Positions 49,967 through 59,384 are shown, counted from the stretch's first letter. The stretch is 64,000 nt of DNA from JB111 sp049856175 (GCF_049856175.1 NZ_JBNDNA010000001.1:470420-534419); one strand, 5' to 3'. Made by a program: numbers and translations. Notes: a model not told the origin generated them from the sequence alone.

Positions 49967-51925
49967 CTACCGCTCCTCGGTGAGGCGGCCGGCGTCCATC
50001 CGCCAGCGCCGCGTGGCGCGCACGCCGGCGAGCATGCGGCGGTCGTGGGTCACGAGCAGCACGGTGCCGCCGAACGAGTCCACCGCCTGCTCGAGCTGCT
50101 CGACGGCCGGCAGGTCGAGGTGGTTCGTCGGCTCGTCGAGCACGAGCAGGTTGACGCCGCGGGCCTGCAGGAGCGCGAGCGCGGCGCGCGTGCGCTCGCC
50201 GGGGGACAGGGAGGCGGCGGGCCGGGTCGCCCGGTCGCCGGCGAGGGCGAACTTGGCGAGCAGGGTGCGGGACGCCTCCGGGTCGAGTCCGGAGGCATCG
50301 GTGAACACCCTGGTCAGAGGCTCGTTCACGGCGAAAGTGTCGCGCGCCTGGTCCACCTCCCCGACGACGACGCCGGACCCGAGCGACGCCCGCCCCTGCT
50401 CCGGCGCGATCCGCCCGAGCAGCATCGCGAGCAGCGTCGTCTTGCCCGACCCGTTCGCCCCCGTGAGCACGACGCGGTCGCCCCACGAGATCTGGGCGGT
50501 GATCGGACCGAGCGTGAAGGTGCCGTGCGGGGGTGGGGCCGTTGGTGTGTGGCCGTTGGCGTTGGCGTTGGCGTTGGCGTCGGCCGGATCCGGGGGTGTG
50601 TCGCCGTCGGCCGGTGACGAGGTGACGGGGGCCGTCGGCCCGGATGGCGGGGCCCCGAGGGTGACGCGGGCGTCGTCGAGCGTGGCGACGACCGTCCCCG
50701 AGCGCGGCGCCTCCGCGACGCTCATCCGCAGCTCCCACTCCTTGCGCGGCTCGGGGACCTCCTCGAGCCGCTCGATCGCCCGTTCGGTCTGGGAGATCTT
50801 CGACGCGAGCTTCTCGGTGCGGGCCCTGGCCGCGTGGATGATGTGCTTGTCGCCGTCGGTGGCCTTCTTACGGGCGTTGCGGATGCCGGTCGACGTCCAC
50901 ACCTTCTGCTGCTGGTGCCGCGCGCGCAGGTCGGCGACCCTGCCCGCGTACTCGTCGTGGGCTTCCCTCGCCCGGCGGCGAGCGAGGGCGCGCTCGGCCA
51001 GGTAGGAGTCGTAGCCGCCGTCGTAGACCGTCACCTGGTGCTGGGCGGCGTCGATCTCGACGATGCCGGTGGTGGTGCGCGCGAGGAACTCGCGGTCGTG
51101 ACTGACCACGACGATGCCCTGCCGCGCCCCGACGACGAACTGCTCGAGCTGCTCCAGCCCCGCGAGGTCGAGGTCGTTGGTGGGCTCGTCGAGGAGCAGG
51201 ACGTCGTAGCGCTGGAGCAGCAGCACGGCCAGCGACGCGCGCGCCGCCTCACCGCCGGACAGCGTCGTCATCGCGCTGTCGACATCCGCTCCGAGCCCGA
51301 GGCGGGAGACGACCTCCTGCGTGCGTTCGGCCAGGTCGGCGCCACCGAGCGCAAGCCATCTGTCGAGCGCCGCGGCGTACCGGTCCTCCGCGCCGCGGCC
51401 GGGCTCCGGGGCGGCGAGCGCCGTGGCGGCGGCGTTCATCTCGGCCTCCGCCGGCGCGACGCCGGTGCGCCGGCCGATCATTCCCGCGAGCGTCTCGCCG
51501 GGCCGGCGGTCGGGCTCCTGGGTGAGCAGGCCGACGGACGCCGTCGGGGGAGCGAGGAGCACCTGACCGGAGACCTCCGGGCCGCCGTCGGCGGGAGTCC
51601 CCGGTGCGCTGTCGGCGGGAGTCCCCGGTGCGCTGTCGGCGGGAAATCCCGGTGCGCCGTCGGCGGGAAATCCCGGTGCGCCGTCGGCGGGAGACCCCGG
51701 GCCACCGTCGGTGGAGAACCTCGGTGCGCCGTCTGGGCGGGCCGGCGAGCGAGATGCGCCCGTGCCCGCGGCGGCGAGGATGGCCAGGAGCGTGGACTTG
51801 CCCGCGCCGTTCGCGCCGGCGAGCCCCCAGACGTCGCCGGGCGAGACGGTGAGATCGAGATCGGCGAACAGCTCGCGCGGACCTCGAGAGGCGCGCAGAC
51901 CAAGCGCGCGCAGGGTGGCGGACAT
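49967..51925 (-). CDS. ABC-F family ATPase
   Basis: A 652-residue cytosolic protein with two ABC domains and no membrane part. First domain: Walker A GANGAGKST, signature LSGGEAARASLAVLL, Walker B VLLLDEPTNDLDL. Second domain: GANGSGKTTLL, LSPGERTRAALALL, LLVLDEPTNHLDLP. ABC-F proteins act on ribosomes as translation factors or antibiotic-resistance factors; the subfamily here is undetermined. A tandem-repeat insertion (APGFPAD-type octapeptides) follows the first Walker A, and an ANANANAN stretch lies in the inter-domain region. ATG 51925 is supported by TACCGT seven nt upstream. Confidence 0.93.
   Translation of the reverse strand: MSATLRALGLRASRGPRELFADLDLTVSPGDVWGLAGANGAGKSTLLAILAAAGTGASRSPARPDGAPRFSTDGGPGSPADGAPGFPADGAPGFPADSAPGTPADSAPGTPADGGPEVSGQVLLAPPTASVGLLTQEPDRRPGETLAGMIGRRTGVAPAEAEMNAAATALAAPEPGRGAEDRYAAALDRWLALGGADLAERTQEVVSRLGLGADVDSAMTTLSGGEAARASLAVLLLQRYDVLLLDEPTNDLDLAGLEQLEQFVVGARQGIVVVSHDREFLARTTTGIVEIDAAQHQVTVYDGGYDSYLAERALARRRAREAHDEYAGRVADLRARHQQQKVWTSTGIRNARKKATDGDKHIIHAARARTEKLASKISQTERAIERLEEVPEPRKEWELRMSVAEAPRSGTVVATLDDARVTLGAPPSGPTAPVTSSPADGDTPPDPADANANANANGHTPTAPPPHGTFTLGPITAQISWGDRVVLTGANGSGKTTLLAMLLGRIAPEQGRASLGSGVVVGEVDQARDTFAVNEPLTRVFTDASGLDPEASRTLLAKFALAGDRATRPAASLSPGERTRAALALLQARGVNLLVLDEPTNHLDLPAVEQLEQAVDSFGGTVLLVTHDRRMLAGVRATRRWRMDAGRLTEER
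51587..51730 (-). repeat. in-frame 24-bp tandem repeat inside abcF
   Basis: Units start at 51587, 51611, 51635, 51659, 51683 and 51707, each with GTCGG(C/T)GGGA, encoding eight-residue (D/S)(G/S)APG(F/T)PA-type repeats inserted in the first ABC domain. Confidence 0.9.
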
Positions 51926-51932
51926 GAGGGCA

Positions 51933-51938
51933 ACGGTA
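51933..51938 (-). promoter_or_regulatory. -10 element (TACCGT) for abcF
   Basis: TACCGT on the minus strand ends 7 nt before the ATG, compatible with a leaderless transcript. Confidence 0.55.
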
Positions 51939-52080
51939 GGTCGGCGCCGGGGCGGCACCCAACCGGTTAACCGTCGCCGGACCGGACGTCCGGTGCCGGC
52001 GGGACCCCGGCGACGGTCACAGGTTCCGGACGGATCTCCACGCCCAGGTGTCCGACGGGTATCCGCACGGTGTCCGTAGG

Positions 52081-52147
52081 TGTTCCACAGGATGTTCCGC
52101 TTGTCCACGGCTCCGTGCACACGGGTGTGGACACAGGCTGTGGACAG
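52081..52147. other. cluster of DnaA-box-like 9-mers
   Basis: TGTTCCACA (52081), TTGTCCACG (52101), TGTGGACAC (52126) and TGTGGACAG (52139) lie within 67 bp between the maoC stop and the abcF promoter. Each differs from TTGTCCACA or its complement by one base. Confidence 0.45.
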
Positions 52148-53224
52148 CTAGCCGTCCCGGTCGACCGTCCAGGTGGTCACGGAGCTCGTGAGGTGGACCT
52201 TGCCGCGCCTCGGGTCCCATACCACGGCCCGGGACGTGATCGGACCGTGAGGTGCGTCGCCGGCCGGCTGTTCGCCGTCGGGGGTGCTCCGAGAAGGCTC
52301 CGATGCGTCCGTGACCTGCGCAAATGCCACCCGTGCGGGAATGATCACGGGGCTGCCGAAGTCGACGTCCCAGGCGGTGGCGCCGGGTCGACCCATCGCG
52401 TGCATGGCCCGGGCGGCCGTGTACATGCCGTGCGCGATCCGCCTCGGGAACCCGAACGCACGAGCGCCCAGCCAGGACGTGTGGACAGGATTGCGATCCC
52501 CCGAGACCTGTGCATATGTGTGGATGTCGGACTCGGAGACCGCCCAGAGGGCCTGCGGCCGCTCGGGCAGGTCGACGGTCGGTCGCGGCTCGGGAGCCGG
52601 CCCTCGCTCGAGTCCGTCCGGAACCGATCCCTTGGACAGGTACGACGCCCGGCCGGACCACACCGCCTCGCCGTCGAGGGTCCGGGCGAGCACCGACAGC
52701 TCGACGGTCGTGCCGCGCCGGTGCTCGCGCGCGTCGTGCGCCCAGGCCGTGAGGGTGAGCTCCTCCCCGAGCTCGACCGGGCGCAGCTGCTCGATCCGGT
52801 TGGCCACGTGGATCGCCCCGAGCGGGGAGAACGGGAAGTCCGCCCGGGCCATGAGGCTGACCGCCAGGGGGAAGGCGAGCACGTGGACGAGGCCCGGCGG
52901 GACGGTGTCGTCCACGGGCGCTCCCAGCAGGTGCTGGTACGCCGTGAGGTGCTCGGGTTCGGCGCGCACGGGGCCGGCAGTGAGCGCGACCTCGGGCAGC
53001 CCGGCGGCCGAGCGCGTCGCGAGGACGGCCCGCGCGGAGCGCGCGAGCACCGCCAGGTAGGTCTCGCCCAGCGGCGGCACGTCGCCGACGTCCTCGATCC
53101 GGTACGACGACGGCGGCCCGGCGTCCGCACCCTCGAGGGTCGAGAACCGCACGCTCGACGACCTCGGGGTGGGGTTCGTCGTCGGGGCGCCGTCCCCTAT
53201 GGACTCGGGGGTCGGGGTCGTCAC
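52148..53224 (-). CDS. MaoC-like (R)-hydroxyacyl dehydratase, HtdX-like
   Basis: Double hot-dog protein of 358 residues that hydrates/dehydrates enoyl thioesters. The catalytic hydratase-2 motif lies in SGDRNPVHTSWLGARAFGFPRRIAHGMYTA (Asp and His present, about residue 238). It starts with GTG 4 nt after the fabG stop and is the last gene of fadA-fabG-maoC. This order matches mycobacterial Rv0243-Rv0242c-Rv0241c, where the corresponding protein is HtdX. The chain-length preference is unknown. Confidence 0.9.
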   Translation of the reverse strand: MTTPTPESIGDGAPTTNPTPRSSSVRFSTLEGADAGPPSSYRIEDVGDVPPLGETYLAVLARSARAVLATRSAAGLPEVALTAGPVRAEPEHLTAYQHLLGAPVDDTVPPGLVHVLAFPLAVSLMARADFPFSPLGAIHVANRIEQLRPVELGEELTLTAWAHDAREHRRGTTVELSVLARTLDGEAVWSGRASYLSKGSVPDGLERGPAPEPRPTVDLPERPQALWAVSESDIHTYAQVSGDRNPVHTSWLGARAFGFPRRIAHGMYTAARAMHAMGRPGATAWDVDFGSPVIIPARVAFAQVTDASEPSRSTPDGEQPAGDAPHGPITSRAVVWDPRRGKVHLTSSVTTWTVDRDG

Positions 53225-53228
53225 AGCC

Positions 53229-54608
53229 TTACCGCCCCACGAGGAGCTGGCCGCACACGCGCAGCACCTCACCGTTGATGCCGCCGGCCTGCGGGGAGGC
53301 GAGGAACGCGATCGCCTCGGCCACGTCGACCGGGAGCCCGCCCTGCTGCAGCGAGGACATCCGCCGGGACGCCTGCCGCGGCACCGCCGGGATCTTCGCC
53401 GTCATGTCCGTCTCGATGAAGCCCGGCGCCACGGCATTGGCAGTCCCGCCGGATGCGGCCATCAGCGGCGCGAGCGCCCGCGTCATCCCGATGATCCCGG
53501 ACTTCGCGTACCCGTAGTTCGTCTGGCCGCGGTTGCCCGCGATGCCCGACGTCGAGGCGAGCGAGATGATCCGCGGCGCGTGCGCGGCGTCGCCGAGCGC
53601 GCCCGGCTCGGCGAACGTCTCGTTCATCAGCACGGGTGCCGCGATGTTGACGGCGAGCAGGTCGGCGAACCGGTCCTCGGTCATGTTGGCGAGCAGCTTG
53701 TCGCGCAGGATCCCGGCGTTGTGCACGACCACGTCGAGCCGCCCGTACCGTGCGTGGGCGGCGGCGAGGATCCGCTCCGCGGCGTCGTCGCGGGTGACGT
53801 CCAGCTGGAGCGCGATCCCGCCCGCCGCGTTGACCGTGGCGGCCAGGGCCTCGCCGGCCGCGGGCACGTCGACCCCGACCACGTGGGCGCCGTCGCGGGC
53901 CGCGACCCGGGCGATCTCCGCGCCGATGCCGCGCGCGGCCCCCGTCACGGCGACGACGAGACCCGTCAGCGGCCGTGCCCAGTCCGCAGGGGCCTGCCCT
54001 CCGGGCCCGGCGGTGAGGATCTGTCCGTCGACGAACGCCGAGCGGGCCGAGAGCAGGAACCGGGCGGCCCCCGCCGGCGACGGATCGCCCGCAGACGCAC
54101 CGCCGGCCAGGGCGATCCCGTTTCCGGTCGCACCGGCGCGCAGCTCCTTGGCGAGCGAGCGCACGAACCCGTCGACCCCGGCGCGCGCCGCCGCGAGCCC
54201 CGGGGAGTCCTCCGGCCCGGCGGCGCGGGAGAGCACGAGCACCCGCGCGCTGGGCGCGAGCTCCCGCAGCGTCCCGCCGACGGCGAGGGCCGGCTCGGTG
54301 AGGTCGGCGCTGCGCTCCAGGCCGGTCGCCACGAGGACGACGGCGCCCAGCTTGCGCGCGCCGCCTGGACCTGCGTCGCGGCGCACGTCGGCGCCCCAGG
54401 CGAGCAGGTGCTCGACCAGGGCGTCGGCGTCGACCCGCGCGGCGTCGGAGCCGTCGGTGAGGACGACGACCCGCCCGGGCACGAGCGGGGAGTCGACGTC
54501 CGTCAGGTCCGCCGTCCGGCGCAGGACGGCGGGTCGGGGCAGGCCGAGCTGCTTGGCGACCGCCTTGCCCGGGCCGCCATTGACGAAGGAGAGGTAGGAG
54601 TCGTTCAC
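53229..54608 (-). CDS. fabG4: high-molecular-weight 3-oxoacyl-ACP/CoA reductase (FabG4-like)
   Basis: 459 residues, about twice a normal FabG. A flavodoxin-like N-terminal domain (about 1-205) with no cofactor motif precedes a short-chain dehydrogenase domain. The SDR part has VTGAARGIG (about 225), the NAG motif in VVHNAGILRDKL, catalytic Ser in SLASTSGIAGN and YGYAK as the YxxxK motif. It matches M. tuberculosis FabG4 (Rv0242c), which reduces long-chain 3-oxoacyl-CoA with NADH. Its GTG overlaps the fadA stop. Confidence 0.93.
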   Translation of the reverse strand: MNDSYLSFVNGGPGKAVAKQLGLPRPAVLRRTADLTDVDSPLVPGRVVVLTDGSDAARVDADALVEHLLAWGADVRRDAGPGGARKLGAVVLVATGLERSADLTEPALAVGGTLRELAPSARVLVLSRAAGPEDSPGLAAARAGVDGFVRSLAKELRAGATGNGIALAGGASAGDPSPAGAARFLLSARSAFVDGQILTAGPGGQAPADWARPLTGLVVAVTGAARGIGAEIARVAARDGAHVVGVDVPAAGEALAATVNAAGGIALQLDVTRDDAAERILAAAHARYGRLDVVVHNAGILRDKLLANMTEDRFADLLAVNIAAPVLMNETFAEPGALGDAAHAPRIISLASTSGIAGNRGQTNYGYAKSGIIGMTRALAPLMAASGGTANAVAPGFIETDMTAKIPAVPRQASRRMSSLQQGGLPVDVAEAIAFLASPQAGGINGEVLRVCGQLLVGR

Positions 54609-55936
54609 GCCGCCTCCAGGACCATCGCGACGGCCTGGCCGCCGGCCGCGCACACGGAGATGAGGCCGAGGGCCTTCTCGCCGGGGCGGACCTGGGACTC
54701 GCCGCGCTCGGCCAGGAGCTTGGCGAGCGTGCCGACGATCCGCCCACCGGTTGCGGCGAACGGGTGGCCGGCGGCCAGCGACGAGCCCGCCACGTTGAGG
54801 CGGCTGCGGTCGACCGTGCCGACCGGCTCGCTGCGGCCGAGGCGCTCGCGCGCGAACGTCTCGTCCTCCAGCGCCGCAAGGGTGGCGAGCACGGTAGACG
54901 CGAAGGCCTCGTGGATCTCGACGAGGTCGAAGTCGGCGAGGGTGAGGCCGGTGCGCTCGAGCAGCGCGGGGATGGCGAACGCGCCGCCCATGAGCAGGCC
55001 CTGGGCGCCGTCGACGAAGGAGACCGCGCCCGGCTGGGCGTCGACGACGTGCGCGAGCACGGGCAGGCCGCGCTCGGTCGCCCACTCGTCGGAGGAGAGC
55101 AGGACGGTGGAGGCGCCGTCGGACAGCGGGGTGGAGTTGCCGGCCGTCATCGTGGCGGGCGGCGCGCCCTCGGGCAGGTTCTTCGTGCCGAACACCGGCT
55201 TGAGCGTGGCGAGCTTCTCCAGCGACGTGTCCGGGCGCAGGCCCTCGTCCTTCGTCAGGCCGCGCAGCGGGGTCATGAGGTCGTCGAACAGGCCGCGCTC
55301 GTAGGCGGCGGCGAGGTTGGTGTGGGAGGCGAGCGCGAGCTCGTCCTGCGCCTCGCGGGTGATGCCCCAGGCGGCGGTGGTCAGCGCCTGGTGCTCGCCC
55401 ATGGACAGGCCGGTGCGGGGCTCGTTGACGTCGGGCGCCACGGGTGCGAGGTCCCGGGGGCGCAGCGCGGCGAACGCCTTGAGGCGGTCGGCGGTCGAGC
55501 GCGCGCGGGACGCCTTGAGCAGGACCCGCCGCAGCTTGTCCGTCACCACGATGGGTGCGTCCGACGCGGAGTCCGTGCCGCCCGCGATCCCGACGTCGAT
55601 CTGGCCGAGCGCGATCTTGTTGGCGATCCCGACCGTGGCCTCCATGCCCGTGGCGCACGCGCGCTGGACGTCGTAGGCGGGGGTCGTCGGGTCGAGCGCG
55701 GTGCCGAGGACGGACTCGCGCGTGAGGTTGAAGTCCTTGGGCTGCTTGAGCACGGCGCCGGCCACGACCTCGTCGATCCGCTCGCCGGCGAGACCCGTGC
55801 GGGCCACGAGGCCGTCGAGCGCGGCCGTGAGCAGGTCCTTGGTGCTGAGGGAGTCGTAGGCCGATCCGGCCTTGCCGAACGGGGTGCGGTTCGCGGCCAC
55901 GACGGCGGCGCGGCGCGGGGTGGGCATGGGGATCAC
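54605..55936 (-). CDS. fadA: acetyl-CoA acetyltransferase (FadA2-like thiolase)
   Basis: Thiolase that cleaves 3-ketoacyl-CoA or condenses acetyl-CoA. The 443-residue protein has nucleophile Cys in VQRACATGMEATVG (about residue 100), His in LVEIHEAFAST, and the C-terminal Cys in GLISVCAAGGQAVAM, plus the conserved RRAAVVAANRTPFGKAG. GTG 55936 is preferred because GAGGA lies 7 nt upstream; ATG 55927 would lack a ribosome site. First gene of the minus-strand operon, sharing its promoter region with the divergent TetR gene. Confidence 0.94.
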   Translation of the reverse strand: MIPMPTPRRAAVVAANRTPFGKAGSAYDSLSTKDLLTAALDGLVARTGLAGERIDEVVAGAVLKQPKDFNLTRESVLGTALDPTTPAYDVQRACATGMEATVGIANKIALGQIDVGIAGGTDSASDAPIVVTDKLRRVLLKASRARSTADRLKAFAALRPRDLAPVAPDVNEPRTGLSMGEHQALTTAAWGITREAQDELALASHTNLAAAYERGLFDDLMTPLRGLTKDEGLRPDTSLEKLATLKPVFGTKNLPEGAPPATMTAGNSTPLSDGASTVLLSSDEWATERGLPVLAHVVDAQPGAVSFVDGAQGLLMGGAFAIPALLERTGLTLADFDLVEIHEAFASTVLATLAALEDETFARERLGRSEPVGTVDRSRLNVAGSSLAAGHPFAATGGRIVGTLAKLLAERGESQVRPGEKALGLISVCAAGGQAVAMVLEAA

Positions 55937-56028
55937 GTGGGGGTCCTCGCTTCGCTGGGACGACGGTGCTGGAACGCGGGCTGGAACGACGGTGCTGGAA
56001 CGACGGTGCACACGGGCGCATCTGGCCG

Positions 56029-56057
56029 GTACTCAAAGTACCTGATACTTTGGGTAC
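56029..56057. promoter_or_regulatory. TetR operator palindrome and divergent promoter
   Basis: GTACTCAAAGTA, CCTGA, TACTTTGGGTAC pairs at 11 of 12 positions. It contains the TACTTT -10 (56046-56051) whose end is 6 nt before the TetR ATG. Binding would block tetR-fadE5 and probably fadA-fabG-maoC. Confidence 0.82.
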
Positions 56058-57035
56058 ATGGTACAGGCCGGGACCGAGGATGTCTCGGGCGCCGCTGCGC
56101 CCGGGGCGGCCGCGCCGCGCGCCGACGGCCGCACGACGGAAGCCGCACCGCGCGCCGACGGCCGGACGACGAGATGGGACGACCACCGCGCCGCCCGGCG
56201 ACTCGAGCTCGTGCGGGCCGCGCGCCGCTGCGTCCACGAGCGCGGGCCGGACGTCTCCATGGACGACCTCGCCGCCCACATGCGCACGTCGAAGTCGATC
56301 CTCTACCGCTACTTCACGGACAAGGCCGGGCTGCAGCGCGCCGTGGGGCAGCACGTCCTGCACCGCATGCTCCGCGAGCTGACCGAGGCCGCCGCGCGCA
56401 CCGGCGGCCCGCGCGAGCGGATCCACTCGATGGTGGCGGCCTACCTGCAGATGGTCGACGACGCCCCGCACGTCTACGCCTTCGTCACCTCGCCCACGGG
56501 GGAGGCGGCCGGGGACGTGCGCGGGTTCGTCGCCGAGGTCGACGTCGTCATCGCCCGCACGCTCGTCCCCGCGGTCCTCGGGCTCGACGACGACGCCGAG
56601 GTCGAGCACGTCTCGCCCGAGCAGGCGACCCGCGCCACGCTGTGGGCGTCCGGCGTCACCGGCACCGTGCGGTCCGTCGCCGACCGCTGGCTCGCGGCCC
56701 GCGCCGAGCTCGAGCGGATCGGCGTGGACGCCTCCTCCGCGGCCCCGGCCACCTCCGGACCGGACGCAGCCGCGGCGGCGGGCTCCGGCGTCGGGCAGGA
56801 CGTGCCCGACCCGACCACCTCCGGACCGGACGCGGCCGCGGAGGTGAGCTCCGGCGTCGGGGGACTGACCCACCTCGACCTCGAGACCGCCGTGGCCGGC
56901 GTCGACCGCGACGAGCTCGCCGCCTTCATCGCCTCCTGGCTGTGGGACGGGGCCGTCGGCGTGCTGCGGCGCGCCCGCAGCGACACCCGCCCCCGCACCG
57001 TCCCGACCACCCGAACCGACAAGGACGTCACGTGA
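56058..57035 (+). CDS. TetR-family transcriptional regulator
   Basis: 325 residues, unusually long. An Ala-rich N-terminal extension with a duplicated APRADGRTT motif precedes the helix-turn-helix (RAARRCVHERGPDVSMDDLAAHMRTSKSILYRYFTDKAGLQRAV, about 55-100). A ligand-binding helical domain follows, interrupted by two Ala/Ser/Gly-rich direct repeats (TSGPDAAA, GSGVG; about 230-275). It likely senses an acyl-CoA and represses the surrounding fatty-acid genes through the overlapping palindrome. The GTG of fadE5 overlaps its stop. Confidence 0.92.
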   Translation: MVQAGTEDVSGAAAPGAAAPRADGRTTEAAPRADGRTTRWDDHRAARRLELVRAARRCVHERGPDVSMDDLAAHMRTSKSILYRYFTDKAGLQRAVGQHVLHRMLRELTEAAARTGGPRERIHSMVAAYLQMVDDAPHVYAFVTSPTGEAAGDVRGFVAEVDVVIARTLVPAVLGLDDDAEVEHVSPEQATRATLWASGVTGTVRSVADRWLAARAELERIGVDASSAAPATSGPDAAAAAGSGVGQDVPDPTTSGPDAAAEVSSGVGGLTHLDLETAVAGVDRDELAAFIASWLWDGAVGVLRRARSDTRPRTVPTTRTDKDVT

Positions 57036-59185
57036 CCCAGACACCCATCCGCCCCACGCACGACTCGCCCACGACGACGCCATCGGCGCACACCCCGGCG
57101 AGCGTCCAGCGGGCCGACACGCGTATCGACGGCGCCGAGATCACGCGGCTGCTCGGCGGCCGCTGGTGGCACCTGCGCTCCGCCGCGCGGGACCTCGCGC
57201 TCGACCCGCGGATGCGCAAGATCGAGGGGCTGACCCACCACGAGCACCGCGAGCGCGTGCTCACCCAGCTCCACCTGCTCACCGAGATCGGGGACCCGCT
57301 GCGCGCGTTCCCCGCCCGGCTCGGCGGCCAGGACGACCACGGCGGCTCGTTGGCGTCGTTCGAGGAGCTCGTCGTGGCGGACCCGTCGCTGCAGATCAAG
57401 GCGGGCGTCCAGTGGGGGCTGTTCGCGTCGGCGATCCTCCACCTCGGCACCGCCGAGCAGCACGACCGCTTCCTGCCCGGCGCCATGGACCTCAGCGTGC
57501 CCGGCGCGTTCGCGATGACCGAGCGCGGGCACGGCTCCGACGTCTCCGGCGTGCTCACCACCGCCACCTACGACCCCGACACCGACGAGATCGTCGTCCA
57601 CACGCCGGTCGAGGCCGCGCAGAAGGAGTACCTCGGCAACGCCGCCCTGCACGGGAAGGCGGCGGTCGTGTTCGCGCAGCTGATCGTCGACGGCGTGAAC
57701 CACGGCGTGCACGCGATGTACGTGCCGGTGCGCGAGGAGCGGCCGGACGGGTCGCTCGTGCTGCTGCCCGGCGTGGGCAGCGCCGACGACGGCGTCAAGG
57801 GCGGCCTCAACGGCATCGACAACGGGCGCCTGTGGTTCGACCACGTGCGGATCCCGCGGGTCAACCTCCTGCCGCGCTACGGGGCCATCGCTGCCGACGG
57901 CACGTACTCCTCGCCGATCGAGTCCCCGGGCCGCCGGTTCTTCACCATGCTCTCGACCCTGGTCCAGGGGCGCGTGTCCCTGTCCAACGCGGCGACCGGC
58001 TCCGCGCGGATGGCGCTCGCGATCGCCGTCACGCACGCGGAGCAGCGGCGCCAGTTCACCGGCGGTGACCCGCAGGAGGAGGTCGTGCTGCTCGACTACC
58101 AGCGCCATCAGCGGCGGCTGCTTCCGCGGATCGCGCGCACGTACGCGCTGACGTTCCTGGGGGCCGAGCTGCTCGAGCGGTTCGACGACGTCTTCTCCGG
58201 CCGTCACGACACCGACGAGGACCGCCAGGACCTCGAGACCCTCGCCGCCGCCACCAAGCCGCTCGCCACCTGGAACGCGCTCGACACGATCCAGGAGGCG
58301 CGCGAGGCGTGCGGCGGCGCCGGGTACATGGCGGAGAACCGGCTCACCGGCCTGCACGCCGACCTCGACGTCTACGCCACGTTCGAGGGCGACAACAACG
58401 TGCTCCTCCAGCTCGTCGGGAAGCGGCTGCTCACCGACGCCGGCAAGGAGATGATGCAGATGGACGTGGCGGGCACCGTGCGGTGGGTCGCCGCGCGCGC
58501 CGCCGACACGGCCCTGCACCGCACGCCGCTGCGTCGGGCGGCCCAGTCGATCCGGGACTCCGGGTCGAAGGCCCGTTCCGCGGGGCACCTGCGCTCCGCG
58601 GACGTGCAGCGCGAGCTCCTCGAGGAGCGCGTGGAGACCATGGTCGAGGAGATCGTCATGGGGATGCGCTCTGCCCGGGGGATGTCCGACGAGAAGGCGT
58701 TCGAGGTCTTCAACTCCCACCAGGACCGGATCATCGCGGCCGCCCGCGCGCACGGGGAGCTGCTCGCGTGGGAGGCGTTCACCGACGCGCTGTCGCGGGT
58801 CCGGGACAAGGAGACCTTCGAGGTGCTGCGCACCGTGCGGGACCTCTACGGCCTCACCGTCATCGAGGACGACCTCGCGTGGTACCTCGTCAACGGGCGG
58901 ATGACCGCCCAGCGGGCGAAGACCGTGACCAGCTACGTGGAGCGGCTGCTCGCGCGGCTGCGGCCGCACGCCAAGGCTCTCGTGGACGCGTTCGGCTACT
59001 CGCCCGAGCACCTCGGCGCGCCGATCGCCGGGCCGGGCGAGGCCGAGCGGCAGCAGGAGACGCGCGAGTACCAGCGGCGGCTCCGTGCGTCCGGCGAGGC
59101 GCCCGTGGACGAGAAGACGTTGCGGGCACAGGCGAAGCAGGAGTCCCAGGACGCGAGGGCGGAGCAGCCCGGCGCTCCGGCGTAG
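57032..59185 (+). CDS. fadE: acyl-CoA dehydrogenase (FadE5-like)
   Basis: FAD-dependent oxidation of acyl-CoA to enoyl-CoA. 717 residues, with FAMTERGHGSDVSGVLTTATYD (FAD/substrate loop), GRVSLSNAATGSARMALAIAVTHAEQRRQF, and EACGGAGYMAENRLTG with the downstream FEGDNNVLLQLVGKRLL. An acyl-CoA-oxidase-like C-terminal domain follows. Size and context match mycobacterial FadE5 (Rv0244c). Translation is coupled to tetR by a GTGA overlap. Together with the divergent thiolase, reductase and dehydratase it supplies a full cycle of fatty acyl turnover. Confidence 0.94.
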   Translation: MTQTPIRPTHDSPTTTPSAHTPASVQRADTRIDGAEITRLLGGRWWHLRSAARDLALDPRMRKIEGLTHHEHRERVLTQLHLLTEIGDPLRAFPARLGGQDDHGGSLASFEELVVADPSLQIKAGVQWGLFASAILHLGTAEQHDRFLPGAMDLSVPGAFAMTERGHGSDVSGVLTTATYDPDTDEIVVHTPVEAAQKEYLGNAALHGKAAVVFAQLIVDGVNHGVHAMYVPVREERPDGSLVLLPGVGSADDGVKGGLNGIDNGRLWFDHVRIPRVNLLPRYGAIAADGTYSSPIESPGRRFFTMLSTLVQGRVSLSNAATGSARMALAIAVTHAEQRRQFTGGDPQEEVVLLDYQRHQRRLLPRIARTYALTFLGAELLERFDDVFSGRHDTDEDRQDLETLAAATKPLATWNALDTIQEAREACGGAGYMAENRLTGLHADLDVYATFEGDNNVLLQLVGKRLLTDAGKEMMQMDVAGTVRWVAARAADTALHRTPLRRAAQSIRDSGSKARSAGHLRSADVQRELLEERVETMVEEIVMGMRSARGMSDEKAFEVFNSHQDRIIAAARAHGELLAWEAFTDALSRVRDKETFEVLRTVRDLYGLTVIEDDLAWYLVNGRMTAQRAKTVTSYVERLLARLRPHAKALVDAFGYSPEHLGAPIAGPGEAERQQETREYQRRLRASGEAPVDEKTLRAQAKQESQDARAEQPGAPA

Positions 59186-59222
59186 CTGCCGGTGTGCCGG
59201 CGTAGGCGGGTCGGCGGGTCGG

Positions 59223-59318
59223 CCACCTTTCCCGCGTCTTCGCCGAGGCAATCGGCTAGCCGCCGAGTCAGTTCCCGCGGGGGATTGACTCAGCACTTTG
59301 CCGATTGACTGGGCGTCG
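59223..59318 (+). repeat. palindromic element A, copy 4
   Basis: Core CGCCGAGGCAATCGGC, inner arms GAGTCA and TGACTC around a CCCGCGGG palindrome, and end GCCGATTGACTGGGCG. It differs from copy 5 at about 5 of 96 positions, 162 bp downstream. Confidence 0.9.
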
Positions 59319-59384
59319 CTGCGCCCGCCCCGCCGAACAGCTCGGCGCCGACCGACTGGTCCTCCTCTGGGCGCGCCACCCCGT

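Noticed and set aside
53229..57083. Single 1284-codon frame joining fabG with sequence antisense to fadA and tetR
   Set aside because: The GTG at 54608, the overlap with the fadA stop and FabG4 length show that the coding part is 459 codons.
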